Of a DNA stretch of 64,000 nucleotides, positions 45,797 to 56,515 are shown in pieces. Both the position numbers and the translations under genes were made by a program. The notes under the pieces were generated by a model. It saw only the letters and a program-made list of their open reading frames with translations. It did not search any database and was not told the DNA's origin. Origin of the DNA: Heliocidaris tuberculata (lineage: Eukaryota; Echinodermata; Echinoidea; Camarodonta; Echinometridae); NCBI GenBank assembly GCA_025618425.1, contig CM046846.1, positions 30,171,619-30,235,618 of the forward strand. The letters run 5' to 3'. Every line of letters begins with the position of its first letter. The stretch's first letter is position 1.

Positions 45797-45985
45797 ATCT
45801 TGCACTGGCGGATTTAGGTAAGGGGGCAAACAGGCCCGTGCAGCCCTTTGAAACCCAAGTGGCATACCTTTAGTACAAAAGTCCAAGAATGTTACCCCCC
45901 GCCCCTCTTTTTGTTCTTGTTGTTGTTGTTTTTGCTTGTCAGAGAATTTTGGAGTAAAAAGACACCCCTTTTAAAAAATCCCGGG
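45797..45985 (+). mobile_element. hAT-like MITE fragment
   Basis: CACTGGCGGATTTAGG at the left (one change from CAGTGGCGGATTTAGG) and TTGCTTGTCAGAGAATTTTG inside match the copies at 61878-62013 and 49329-49629. The right terminus is not seen. Confidence 0.55.
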
Positions 45986-46410
45986 TACGCCACTAGTTAC
46001 ATCCACACCCCAAAAGGTATATTATGCGATTTAATATGATTTAACTTTTTTGTTAAGTATCATCGATACTCTTCAAGGTGGAGAAACTGAATTGTAGGTA
46101 GGGTTTTCAAGGGTAACACATGCATCCTTCAAATGAATAGGAGACCTGGAAAGTGAGCTCAGCTGAGAACTCTTTGGGGCTCTTGATTTAATCTTTGCAT
46201 TCACCAGGGACGTAAACACATTTTTAAAAGAGGGAGAGTTGTATTGATGATATTTTGCATTCTACGACTAAATAATAACTTTTAAAAGATGTGTTAGGAT
46301 GCACCCCCACTTCAAATCGCGTGATCCACAGCTCTTTGAGTTCCATGCTAGAGCTTTCGCTACAGGACTGTTCCTCTTTTAACGAACAGAAAGTTGATCC
46401 CTAAACTGAT
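45986..46410. repeat. Dispersed repeat shared with 54880-55090
   Basis: The blocks GGTATATTATGCGATTT, TGCATTCACCAGGGACGTA and CTAAATAATAACTTTTAAAA have ordered counterparts near 54880-55090. Family unidentified. Confidence 0.55.
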
Positions 46411-46990
46411 CATCAGAGGGAAATCCTACCTTAATGGCAAGTTTTTCTGAAAGAAAGTAGAAAAATCAGAGAAGCAGATTGGTGAAATTTTGAATGAAAT
46501 TAGACAAGTAATAAGAACGTTATGAATTTGGGAAAGTTGTAATCACTATACATAATGGGAATTTCAAATTGGCCGAATCGGTAATGTCACTTTGATGTAG
46601 TGGCGAACAACTCCCCCATTTGCTCCAAAACATAAGATTACTAAATGTCACTTTTCAAAATGTAGGGCCTATTACTCAGTAGGACCTTTTTCTTTTATGA
46701 GGACCATCTACAATATATTTTCAGTATACCACCCCGAGGGTATAGGCGCTTCGGAGAAAACCGCAAATTAATTTTGTGTGCGACAAACGGAAGAGTTGAC
46801 CATGCATGTCATAATCGACTCACCAAATTGCCAATTTGAGATTCTCAGAGATTTAGTGATCTCATTTTTCAAATATCCATAAGTTTCTTATTTCTTGTCC
46901 GATTTCTTTCAAGCTTTCACCATCCTGTTTTTCTTATTTCTTTACTTTCAGCCAAATCATCTTATTATCAAGGTTAGATTGCCCTTTCAA
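46411..46990 (-). mobile_element. TTAA MITE, family T1, diverged copy
   Basis: Starts AGAGGGAAATCCTACCTTAA and ends AAGGTTAGATTGCCCTTTCA; both termini have decayed and the TTAA flanks are no longer exact. The interior follows the family with many substitutions. Confidence 0.8.
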
Positions 46991-47646
46991 TTAACTACCA
47001 TAGAACAACGCATTAACGCCTGGTGTTGTTTTATTTCTGGGGGTTTTTTTTAATGATAGGGTTAGGCTTTTATAGATCTACTTGCTTGTTACCTTGCAAT
47101 GCTTCCTTTCTCCGATTTAAGTGTACATTTAAAACATTCAGACATAAATAGGCTCTGAAATGCTTTATTACTAGGGGGGGGGGGTATTAATCGTACAGAG
47201 ATAAATAACATCATCTGAACAGCATAGCCCGCTAATACACAAAAAACCTGTTGAAGCCTATTCACCTGTAAAAGCTATTGTGGAGTGCAAGGTGGCTTCA
47301 ATAAGCTTGTATATGTATAAGTGTCTGAACAGGGGAAAACCAGTTTGATTGGCCTATTTATTGCAGGGACAAGCTGTCAACAATATTATCTGTTGACACG
47401 TGATCGAAGTGGCCATTGTTCGCAATGGCACAATATGTACCCCCCCCCCCCCCCCATAAAAAAAGGGTCCGGAGACAATGATATCACAAATTTCATGCGG
47501 ATCAGCAAGGTCAAACTGGCAATAGGCAATTATGAGAACACAACAGAGAATAAACTATATTTATACGACCTTCATTTGTATGATTTCGGGGTTTTATAGT
47601 GTAAATTAGTAACAGACGTCCTTATTCCCTGATTGGAAAAAAAGTC
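46991..47646. other. Stretch with dispersed repeat pieces
   Basis: A G run near 47175 and a C run near 47443. The part 47490-47630 (CAACAGAGAATAAACTATAT and flanking) is shared with 49920-50060 and 55690-55810. No gene recognised. Confidence 0.5.
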
Positions 47647-48034
47647 TTAAAGGGCAATCCAACCTTGGTAATGAGATGATTTGTGTGAAAGCAGAAAAAT
47701 AAGAAAAACTGGATAGTGAAAGTTTGAAAGAAATCGGACAAGGAATAAGAAAGTTATGGATGTTTGAAAAATGAGATCACTACATCTATGCGAATCTCAA
47801 ATTGGCAATTTGGTGATTCAATTGTGACATGTTTGTGGACAACTCTCCCATTTGTCGTACACAAAAATATCATTAATTTGCGGTTTTCTTCGAGGCGCTT
47901 TTACCCTCGGGGCAGTACTCAAAATATATTGGAGATAGCATATTGTTATAGGTCCTCATGAAAAAAAGAGATCCTACTGCATGAGTAATACATTTCGAAA
48001 AAAGGTGACATTTTAGTCATTTTGTGTGTTGGAG

Positions 48035-48727
48035 CATGGACCTACTACCATGGTTGGAGTCACAGAACTAAAGACGTAGAAGGCTCATACCCATTCACAA
48101 TGCACAGATCGCGGTATAGCCGTCAAACCCGCTGGAGGATTCCCTCGAGTGCACACGCCGCCATATTGCTTTTAGTCCTCGTTCTTTTCAACTAACCCAC
48201 CAGACCGTGTGCTTCTCAATACCGTTTTATGTTATATAGGATCTTCTCTATCAAAATAAAGGGCCTTGTGCCTTCGTCACTTGAAAATTCTGAAGTTGGC
48301 TTTTCCACTAAGTTCAGTTGCTTTTCATACATAAGTAACGTCAACTAATATCATGTACATTTTTTGGAGGGGGGGGGCTGGTTCTCTTTCAAGACACAAA
48401 GGTTAGATTTTTATTCTCTCAAGTTCAAGAAAATACTAAACAGTTGTTTTTTCTATCAGTTATATTATTGTTAGTTCTCTTTCAAGAAGGCTGCCTGAGT
48501 TCATTTGTTCATCGTCATCCTTCTTGACACCCCTCCGAAAAAAAGAAGCAAAATACATTTTCATGTAGGCCTACACGTTAAAAAACAAAAAAATATACTT
48601 CATATTTTGTGCCATGTACATGACTTGTATAACCAGGGAGGTGGAAGAGTCACCTTCCTGGTATAACGAAATACCTTTTGTACAGTGTCATCTGATATAA
48701 AAAGGCCTACAAATTTGTTTTGATTTA
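48035..48727. other. Insert of unknown origin inside T1 MITE
   Basis: Fairly CpG-rich at its left (CACACGCCGCCATATTG near 48163), then AT-rich with a G run near 48368. No family is recognised. It ends where the inverted SINE tail begins. It could be the rest of that retroposon, a transduced genomic piece, or a separate insertion. Confidence 0.5.
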
Positions 48728-48835
48728 ATAATAATAATAATAATAATATTGGATATTCATATAGCGCTCATATCCATCATGAATCACGGTGCTTAAGGCT
48801 CTCGAATATTACCCCGGCTCTAGCTAAGTTCTGTG
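48728..48835 (-). mobile_element. 3' end of tRNA-type SINE, inverted
   Basis: (ATA)n followed by GGATATTCATATAGCGCT and TATTACCCCGGCTCTAGCTA is the reverse complement of the 3' end of the SINE at 24784-25035. The tRNA head is absent (5' truncated). Confidence 0.75.
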
Positions 48836-49328
48836 GTTGGAGTGAATGGGAGAGTTGTCCACAGCTACATCACAGTGACATTACCTATTCGGCCAATTTG
48901 AAACTCCCATATGTATAGTGATTACAACTTTCAAAAATTCATAACTTTCTTATTGCTTGTCCGATTTCGTTCAAACTTTCACCAATCTGCTTCTCTGATT
49001 TTCCCCTTTCTTTCAAAGCAACTTGCTATTAAGGTTGGATTTCCCTTTAACTTATAATTATATTTGTCCTTTTTACCCAGGACAGCCTTGTCAGTGATTG
49101 ACACACTGTCATACTATAGGGCCCCAGCACACAGATACACATGAAAATATAGCATAATACATGAATAAGAAATGATACAACGCTAATGTTGAAACATAAG
49201 TGAACATTAACAGGAAAACAAGAAACAGATTTTGAGTAATACGTTCAGCCTTAACACCGATTAATTAGAATACAGGAATAGACAAAGATGAGCATAATGA
49301 GGAAATGGCCAAAGACAATGATTATAAC

Positions 49329-49629
49329 CAGGGGCGGATCCAGGATTTCGTATAAGGGGGGGGGGGGAGCACACAAATGCAGGATTGTCAACTTTGGGAA
49401 ACTGCTTGGAGGGAGACCCCTATTTTTTAGGTATCGCCAGCCCTCCAAAAGTCGCTCAGTGGGGGGGGGGGGGGGGGGGGGTATGCGGTCCAGTTCCCCT
49501 CCATAATTCTCTAACAAGCATAAAAAAAAGGTTTTCTGCTCGAAAAAGGGGGGGGGGCACAATGCATTGTTTTCCCTCAAAAGGGGGGGGGGGGCACGGG
49601 CCGGGATTGCCCCCCTAAATCCGCCACTG
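49329..49629 (+). mobile_element. hAT-type MITE, 301 bp, 8-bp target duplication
   Basis: Ends CAGGGGCGGATCCAGG and CCTAAATCCGCCACTG; ATTATAAC flanks it exactly at 49321-49328 and 49630-49637. An 8-bp duplication with CAG...CTG termini is the hAT signature. The interior has no transposase, but has G runs near both ends and the shared CTCCATAATTCTCT block. This is the reference copy for the family. The 143-codon minus frame across it is an artefact of C tracts. Confidence 0.92.
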
Positions 49630-49637
49630 ATTATAAC

Positions 49638-50110
49638 ACAAGAAAGTATGATTATACGATCTGCATTTGGGTAATTCCACAATTAGTGAGACATGATTGA
49701 CAAAACATTTTGAAATCAATATTTCTTTATATAACAAACGCTTTTAGTCACTGAACAAAAAACACGTTCCAAGACTGCATGTGATACTATTTATCTATTT
49801 TTTTAAAAAAATGCTATCTTAGTCATTTTTTTTAAATTTGCTTGTCAGAGAATTTGGAGTACAATATCATTTGTGTCACCTCCACGTTTTAGGAGCGATT
49901 GCCGCTCATGCATATCATAATTATAGACAAGAAGGTCAAATGACAATAAGCACTGATAAGAACACAACAGAGAATAAGCTGTTTTATGATTATCCGATCT
50001 GCATTTGTATGCTTTCGTGATTTTTAAGTGTAACTTATAACAGACACTCTTAGTCATTGCACAAAAAACATGTACTTAGAATAGACAAGGAGGATAAATG
50101 TCAGTAGGTA
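49638..50110 (+). repeat. Dispersed repeat (AGAATAAGCTGTTTTATGAT family)
   Basis: AACACAACAGAGAATAAGCT, TATCCGATCTGCATTTG and a CAGACACTCTTAGTCATTG-type end recur near 47500-47630 and 55690-55810, with fragments near 57270-57330. TTGCTTGTCAGAGAATTTGG near 49839 belongs to the hAT-type family. Confidence 0.6.
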
Positions 50111-50706
50111 ATGATGAGAACACTAAAGACAGGAAATAGTACGGCGGCATAGCTTGAAAGTTATGCACTTTAATTTGTCTAAAAGCACCAACTTTGGCAC
50201 ATGCGTTTAGAATTCCATTCTGAAAAATATTAGATATGGAAGCACTTTCAAAAACGCAATTTTGAGGGAATTTGGGGCTAAATTGTAATGGAATTCCTGT
50301 ACCATGTGTACACTTCAACAAACAATAAATCGCCTGTTAAAAAAATCGGACCCTACCAGATGGGAGTCTGTACCACGGCCCCGATCAATTCAATGAGAAA
50401 TTCGTTACGGCCAGTGAGGTTCTAGTATTTTTAGGACGAATCCTTAATGGACGAGAAGTTATACAGCGATATAAACGAAACTCACTGATTGACTTGCTGC
50501 TAGGCCTACGTTATTTAGAGTTGACAATCATTTCTAAAAATATGATCCTGACGTTTGATTCGTCTGAAAAAAGCTTGGAATTTGGGTTGGAAATGTCGTA
50601 AAACTAATAAGAACAAAATTAGGATATGGTGCTTGAAAGAGTTTTTTGCAAATTTTAGTCGAATGTTTCTATACAGCAAGTAGAGATCATTAAAGTATGA
50701 TCATTT
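50111..50706. other. Unassigned stretch
   Basis: No recognised gene or repeat. Confidence 0.5.
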
Positions 50707-50855
50707 AAGGAGGGGGAGGGAGAGGAAAGAGGAAAAATAAAAGGAAAAGAGAAAAGAGAAAGGAGAATGAAAAAAAAAGAAAAGAAAAAAGAAAAGGGAA
50801 TGGAAAGGAAAACAAAAAACAGAAGGAAAGGAAGGAAAGGAAAGAAAAAGAAGGA
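50707..50855 (+). repeat. Polypurine tract
   Basis: About 150 bp of nearly pure A/G with GGAAAGGAAGGAAAGGAAAG-type runs. It can in principle form triplex DNA. The Phe/Ser-rich minus frames are artefacts. Confidence 0.9.
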
Positions 50856-50871
50856 AAAACTGGCCAATTTT

Positions 50872-51300
50872 TTGCTCGCTCGCTTCGTTCGCTCTCAAAA
50901 ACACTTCGGCAATGGGCTGCACCCCCCCCCCCTAGGATTTTCAAAGTTCCGATATTCGGGAAGCGAGGTGCCAGAATATCCACATATTTGGGCAGCGAGG
51001 TTCCCGGATAATTATGTAACTTCTATATAAGTAACTTCTGTACATTTTTCACTACGAAAAGTTAAAACAAATTTAGAAATTGATAAGCTGATATTCGGGA
51101 GAAGTTCGGGCAAAGATCGAAGTCCCGATATTCGGGCAACCCCCACTTCATATTCGGGCAGCGAGGTGCCAGAATATCCACATATTTGGGCAGCGAGGTT
51201 CCCGGATAATTATGTAACTTCCGTAACTTCTGTACATTTTCACTGCAAAAGTTAAAAAAAAAGAAAATAGAAATTGAAAAGTTGATATTAGGGCAAAAGG
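50872..51300 (+). repeat. Two ~197-bp direct repeats next to GCTCGCTTCG motif
   Basis: GGTGCCAGAATATCCACATA, GGTTCCCGGATAATTATGTA and AACTTCTGTACATTTT occur at about 50968 and again at 51165, in the same order. GCTCGCTCGCTTCGTTCGCT at 50875-50894 precedes them. Confidence 0.85.
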
Positions 51301-51958
51301 CGTCAGCCCCCCCCCCCCCCACTCCCCCTTGGGAAAATGGGCCCATATGATCAAGATCGCTACATCTGCGATTTTCTTTTATTATCATTTGTGGGGGGAG
51401 AGATTAGGGTGCAGCATTTTTGTCGGCAAATTTGAGTGTCACATCCCCCCCCCCCCATTCAAAATGTTCTAGCGACGCCCCTGAAGGCAGTACACCTGTA
51501 TATGGAAATAGCGATGCATAATTATGTCCCTTTGTGACTCCCCTCCCCTTCCTTCAGTATTGTTAACAAATTATTCCTTGATTTAAAAGCAGTTTGGATA
51601 CAATTCACAGTGACTGAAATGTGAGTGAACCTTTTTTTTTATGGTTGAGAATCTTTCGGGGGGGGGGGGGTTGCCCCACTTGCCCCTATCAAAAACGCTA
51701 TAGTGGCCCCGATTATTATGGAGTGTGTGACACATTATGTTATTACCATCGTTTGTATAATGATGATTTTTACGCAATTTATATTTATTTATTCATTTTG
51801 CCTTCTTTATGTTATACTGCAGGGTTGGCATGTTCAGTTATGCAAAATTGCTTTCCAAAGGCGCCCTGCAGTTTAACAAATCATTCTACATGAAAATACA
51901 AAATATATAACGATTAGGTAACATGGACGCCAACTTTTTTCCTCCAACCCTCAAAAAC
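51301..51958. other. Stretch with C/G runs and a hAT-like end
   Basis: C runs near 51308-51320 and 51445-51457, G run near 51658-51671. CTAGCGACGCCCCTG at 51469-51483 is a hAT-like terminus without a visible partner. No gene recognised. Confidence 0.5.
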
Positions 51959-52077
51959 TGGATTTCAAGCATTGAGGCTCATTTATAAAAAGCAGGTTAA
52001 TGGAATAGCTCGTCACTAGGTGCTCAGAGAATTATGTGCATAAATTTGTATGCATTACGGAAGCGGTCTATTCAGCC
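51959..52077 (+). mobile_element. TA-type MITE, right half
   Basis: From GGATTTCAAGCATTGAGGCT to GGAAGCGGTCTA, this matches the right halves of 53209-53440 and 59423-59944. Confidence 0.75.
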
Positions 52078-52430
52078 AAATTTTGAAGCTATGCCGCCGT
52101 ACTAAATTGGAGAAAAATATTCTAACGCTTGCTGCTTTGCTCTCTAGAAAAATACAAATTTCATCAGGATCTTGTCGAATTTCGAGCTCCCAAGGCTTTA
52201 ATGATAAAGTGCCTAATAGCATATTCAAAGGGTCAACGTTCGAAAAAAGATCCTTTCAGTGGCTTGGCTAAATTCCTCGAATATGTTTGTTCATGATTTT
52301 TGTTAATCTGGTTAATTTAGGGCTTGAATAGAATAGAAGTATTGAATGTCTACCGCTCGGCTAATCTACACCCTTGATGATTTTTCTTGAGGGTAAAATG
52401 CATAGAAAATTACATGGGAATGAAGAATAT
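52078..52430. other. Unassigned spacer
   Basis: A 73-codon frame with no recognised motif; otherwise featureless. Confidence 0.4.
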
Positions 52431-53022
52431 TTAAAGGGCAATCCAACCTTGGTAATGAGATGATTTGTGTGAAAGCAGAAAAATAAGAAAAACAGGATGG
52501 TGAAAGTTTGAAAGAAATCGGACAAGGAATAAGAAAGTTATGGATGTTTGAAAAATGAGATCACTACATCTATGCGAATCTCAAATTGGCAGTTTGGTGA
52601 TTCGATTGTGACATTTTTGTGGACAACTCTCCCATTTGTCGTACACAAAAATATCATTAATTTGCGGTTTTCTTCGAGGCGCTTTTACCCTCGGGGCAGT
52701 ACTCAAAATATATTGGAAATAGCATATTGTTATAGGTCCTCATGAAAGAAAAAGATCCTACTGAGTAATACATTTTGAAAAAAGTGACATTTTAGTCATT
52801 TTGTGTGTTGGAGCTAATGGGGGAGTTGTCCACAGCTACATCACAGGGACATTACCTATTCGGCCAATTTGAAATTCCCATATGTATAGCGATTACAACT
52901 TTCAAAAATTCATAACTTTCTTATTGCTTGTCCGATTTCGTTCAAACTTTCACCAATCTGCTTCTCTGATTTTTCCTCTTTCTTTCAAAGCAACTTGCTA
53001 GTAAGGTTGGATTTCCCTTTAA
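52431..53022 (+). mobile_element. TTAA MITE, family T1, best-preserved copy
   Basis: TTAAAGGGCAATCCAACCTT to AAGGTTGGATTTCCCTTTAA, about 592 bp, TTAA at both ends. Near-identical to 47647-49050 outside its insert. The mirrored subterminal AATCGGAC / GTCCGATT blocks lie about 80 bp from each end. Confidence 0.93.
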
Positions 53023-53208
53023 CGCTCGGTTGCTTTGCGTCCTCGCTTCGATAGCTATTTAGGAAACTCTACCTATCTATCAAAACTCATTTTCACGAAG
53101 CGCTTTATGTTTTAACGAGAATGAATCTGGCTTGTACTTTTTAGCTTGAGCGGGGAAGGGGGGGGGGGGGGCAAATCTATTATTTGCTCCGGGCGTCATT
53201 ATGCCTAA

Positions 53209-53440
53209 TAGACCGCTTCGGTAATGTATGCAAATTTTATACATACCTTTCAAAGAAAGGTTGTTTTTGACAACCTGAAAGCTTGCCGGAGGCTTGCCGG
53301 ACATAGCAACAAGTAAAGTATGCAAACTGGATTCCAAGCATTGAGGCTCATTTATAAAAAGCAGGTTGATGGAATAGCTGGTCACTATGTGCTCAGAGAA
53401 GAACTGTGCGTAAATTTGTATACATTACAGAACCGGTCTA
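53209..53440 (+). mobile_element. TA-type MITE, intact 232-bp copy
   Basis: TAGACCGCTTCGGTAATGTA at the left is mirrored by TACATTACAGAACCGGTCTA at the right. The TA dinucleotide at both tips would suit a Tc1/mariner-type target. Interior GCTTGCCGGACATAGCAACA and GGCTCATTTATAAAAAGCAG. Non-coding. Confidence 0.85.
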
Positions 53441-53619
53441 TTGCGCCTCTGCATGCGTCCCTACGCCTTTGGTATATTTTTGTTTGGCAAGGTAACGATA
53501 CTGTATGATGAAATACGGGGAAATTTGGGAATACATATGCTATAGACTGAGTGGGTCGGTTGCATCGAAATCCCCCTAGACCAAATTTTAGTCCCAGTCC
53601 GCCCTTTGGACGGGACGAA
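53441..53619. other. Short unassigned spacer
   Basis: Nothing recognised. Confidence 0.4.
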
Positions 53620-54003
53620 CAGGGGCATCGATTCGGGGGGTAGGAGGGGCAGTTGCCCCCCCCCCAAAAAAAAAAAATATGGGAGCTACATATCGTTTCC
53701 CCCCCCCCCCCAATAAATCTGGAAATGTAAAATTAAATAAGGGAATCTGATGCAAATCTCGGGAAATTAAACCTTCCAAACAACGCAATACAAAAGTATT
53801 TACACGGATCAGACTTGATTTTAATTTCGTCGTGCGCTCCGCACGCAAATTCTTTAATTTTCCCTGCTTCACGTAACCTTGGAGAAGCTGGTAATTAAGA
53901 GGCGTTTAAAAAAAATATTGTGAGAAAGGAACATCGTTACGTTAGGCTGTCTTGCCCCCCCCCCCCCTCCCCATCCAATCCGATAAACGGATCGACGCCC
54001 CTG
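53620..54003 (-). mobile_element. hAT-like element (family H2), 384 bp
   Basis: CAGGGGCATCGATTC at the left and GGATCGACGCCCCTG at the right are inverted repeats. The interior matches 22187-22487 in inverse orientation. Long C runs lie just inside both ends (53661, 53700, 53956). No target duplication is obvious. Confidence 0.75.
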
Positions 54004-54880
54004 CATGGGGACCAAGCGTTCGGGATCGGATCTTTTCATATAATATGGGATAAAGCACTTCAATCTTCTTTTCCAAGATATTGTATTCTAAATCAACCAT
54101 GTCAACTCGGCCATTCAACTTATCAGTGGCATCATACTATATTCATCTGCATATACCTGGGGAGTAACCAGCTTTTGGAAAGAGATGCTTTGGGTTAGAT
54201 ACAGGTTGAGGCGCATCCATAAATTGATAATCAAGGGTGAAACATTTACCTGGACAGCCCCCCCCCCCTCCCACCCAATCCGTACAATATAGATGCACAG
54301 CAATTTGAAACTGATTTTTTTTCAGGGCCTTCAAAAGGGGGGGGGGGGCGTACTCCTGCTCCTCATAATGCTCACCAATGGCAGAAAGAAAAAAAATAGA
54401 GAAAATCATGATCAAAATCAAATTGTGATTTTTCAAATTTAAAAAAAGGCAATTCAGTGTATACAGGAATGCACCCTTTTCCAGCTCAAATCTCGCTATC
54501 ATTATTCCTGCGATTCTCCATGCTAGAACCTTCTCCTTCTTGGGCACCCCAAAACCAAAGATTCTATTGCATCGAAAAGTGTCATTGACACCGATCTGAT
54601 GTTTTTTCAGAGATCACAGAAAACGCCACAAAAGTTCATATAAAGTTTAAAGATATCAACCGGACATTTTCTTTCCTATTCTGATACCCCAGCCATACCC
54701 AACCCTGGAACCGTAAAGTGTGACAGACAAGCTCCCAGATCGCTGTCTGAAGAGGTATTCAGCAGCACGGTACCTCTTTATTTATATGTCTCTCTCTTCA
54801 GTTAAACTATACGCGTTAAAAAAATTTTTTTTTTTTAAATCGAGACCCGAAACGAGTCACAACCTCCAAAGGGTATATTA
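54004..54880. other. Unassigned stretch with C/G runs
   Basis: CCCACCCAATCCG near 54270 resembles the family H2 terminus; a G run lies near 54338. The 134-codon minus-strand frame is composition-driven. No gene recognised. Confidence 0.5.
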
Positions 54881-55090
54881 TACGATTTCATTTTTGCATA
54901 CACCAAGGACGTGACTTGTTTTGAAAAGAGGGAGTGTTATACATGCTTATACGATTTTATTTTTGCATACACCAAGGACGTATAGACTTGTTTTGAAAAG
55001 AGGGAGTGTTATACATGTATCATTTGATAGGCCACCGCTAAATAATGATTTTTAAAAAATGATGTTGAGATGCATCCTACTCCAACAGTG
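54881..55090 (+). repeat. ~65-bp tandem duplication in dispersed repeat
   Basis: ATTTTTGCATACACCAAGGA, GACTTGTTTTGAAAAGAGGG and AGTGTTATACATG occur twice in a row (about 54889 and 54954). The surrounding repeat is shared with 45986-46290. Confidence 0.8.
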
Positions 55091-55365
55091 TCGTATCCCG
55101 ACCTTGGTCTACATAAAGGAGGGGGCAACATCACACTTTACTGTGATCTATATAGTTCATTTCATTATAAGGGCCTTCGTTTGTAGTTTGCAGGCACAAA
55201 CCCTGGTCAGTCGTAAAAGAGTGTCTGCACTATAAGACTACCATAGGCCATGTACTATAGCTGCTCGACCGGTGGGTAGCTGGGCTAGGCTTCTCTCAAG
55301 GCACAATGATTTTCTGTTAAAGTTTCAAATTAGGGTCTGTGCTTGCAGACTACTTCGTTTGCGCG

Positions 55366-55370
<5 letters not shown>
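55091..55370. other. Short unassigned stretch
   Basis: No recognised feature. Confidence 0.4.
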
Positions 55371-55419
<49 letters not shown>

Positions 55420-55439
55420 GAGGTGGAGGGGGGGGGGGT
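55371..55439. repeat. (GA)n then G-rich run
   Basis: About 38 bp of GA dinucleotides followed by about 30 bp of nearly pure G. Confidence 0.95.
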
Positions 55440-55846
55440 AGCCCAAACTGCCAAAATGACGTACTTTGGGAAAGACAAAGTAAGTCTTTTGAGAATGTGT
55501 CTACATTTTACACTCTTATTTCAAAAATGATTCCCTGATCCAGCAACTACTATTAATTTTTCCCCCTCTTGATTGGAAATCCGTCAGGAGAAGCAAATTG
55601 CCCCCCCCCCCCGCCCCTCCTTCAAATACGCTGGTGCACCCCAACCGTGTAATCGAAAAACAAGTCCCTATACAGGCAATAGTATTACACATTTCATGCG
55701 GATAAATTACAAAAAGGACAAAATGACAATAAGCATTGACATGATGGATAAGAATCAAACAGAGAATAAGCTGTTTTATGATTATAGTTACGATCTGCAT
55801 CATTTTGGTATCATTTTGATGCCTCGTCATAATGCCTGTTTACATT
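55440..55846. repeat. Dispersed repeat pieces and C run
   Basis: C run near 55601. 55690-55810 matches the AGAATAAGCTGTTTTATGAT family at 49920-50060, including CATTTCATGCGGAT shared with 47495. Confidence 0.55.
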
Positions 55847-55939
55847 CAGTGGCGTATCTCGGGATTATGGCGCCCGGGGCAAACAATGTAATTGCGCTTG
55901 CAATCTATACATATTCAGTATAGGAGTCCATTACCACTG
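55847..55939 (+). mobile_element. hAT-like fragment, CAGTGGCGTATC type
   Basis: CAGTGGCGTATCTCGGGATT then GGCGCCCGGGGCAAAC, a sequence repeated at 63703. A CCACTG at 55934-55939 could be the right tip, but no target duplication supports it. Confidence 0.5.
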
Positions 55940-55984
55940 AACATTTAATGTTTTTCCTGCATTTTTAAAAATCTGTTTTGGGTT

Positions 55985-56515
55985 TTGAAAGCTACGTTCA
56001 TACGGGACTTGTGGTTTCGAAACTTTAAGTTAGTGAAACTTTAAGTTAACGAAACAACACTCACTAACCATGACGAGGGTTCACACGGGCACGAAACAAC
56101 AATGCTCGTTGTTCTTACATTACAAGCCGAGCGATCGTCGTTGTTGACACCGGAAGTACACATACAGATCCTGTGTTCATAATTCGCACAAAGGGTATGA
56201 CCCGGAAGTTCAACATGAACAGCGAGGTCATCGTTAACTACGAGCTTGCGAAACTTAAAGTTTATTATGTCCACACTGTCCGAACTGCGACGGAGGACCC
56301 CCCCCCCCCCCCCCCACTGCTCGTGGTTTCGGCGTTAACCACAAGCTCGCTAGAACTAGAACTAGAAGTACAAGTAAACTTAAAGTTTCGAAACTACGAG
56401 TCCGTTCATACGTTCTGAAACTACAAGATTACTACAAGTTAACTTTGAAAAGTTTTGAAACTACAAGCGAAACTTAAAGTTTAGCTCCCTTTGTGTGAAC
56501 CTGACTTCTGGCGGA
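55985..56515. mobile_element. Probable MITE with GAAACTTTAAGTT subterminal repeats
   Basis: GTTTCGAAACTTTAAGTTAG and its variants cluster at 56010-56060; the mirrored CTTAAAGTTTCGAAACTAC type clusters at 56370-56480. GTTCATACGGGAC and TGTGTGAACC are the probable tips. A 17-nt C run lies in the middle. Ends uncertain. Confidence 0.5.

Larger units (their letters stand above)
47647..49050 (+). mobile_element. TTAA MITE, family T1, interrupted copy
   Basis: Left part 47647-48034 begins TTAAAGGGCAATCCAACCTT; right part 48843-49050 ends AAGGTTGGATTTCCCTTTAA. About 800 bp of foreign sequence lies between them, flanked by GTTGGAG at 48028-48034 and 48836-48842. Uninterrupted sisters at 52431-53022 and 21178-21773 give the empty-site sequence. 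Confidence 0.9.

Noticed and set aside
50655..50983. Phe/Ser-rich minus-strand frames
   Set aside because: They are products of a polypurine tract.
53620..54003. 8-bp target duplication for the H2 element
   Set aside because: The flanks (GGGACGAA and CATGGGGA) do not match, so the hAT assignment rests on the termini only.
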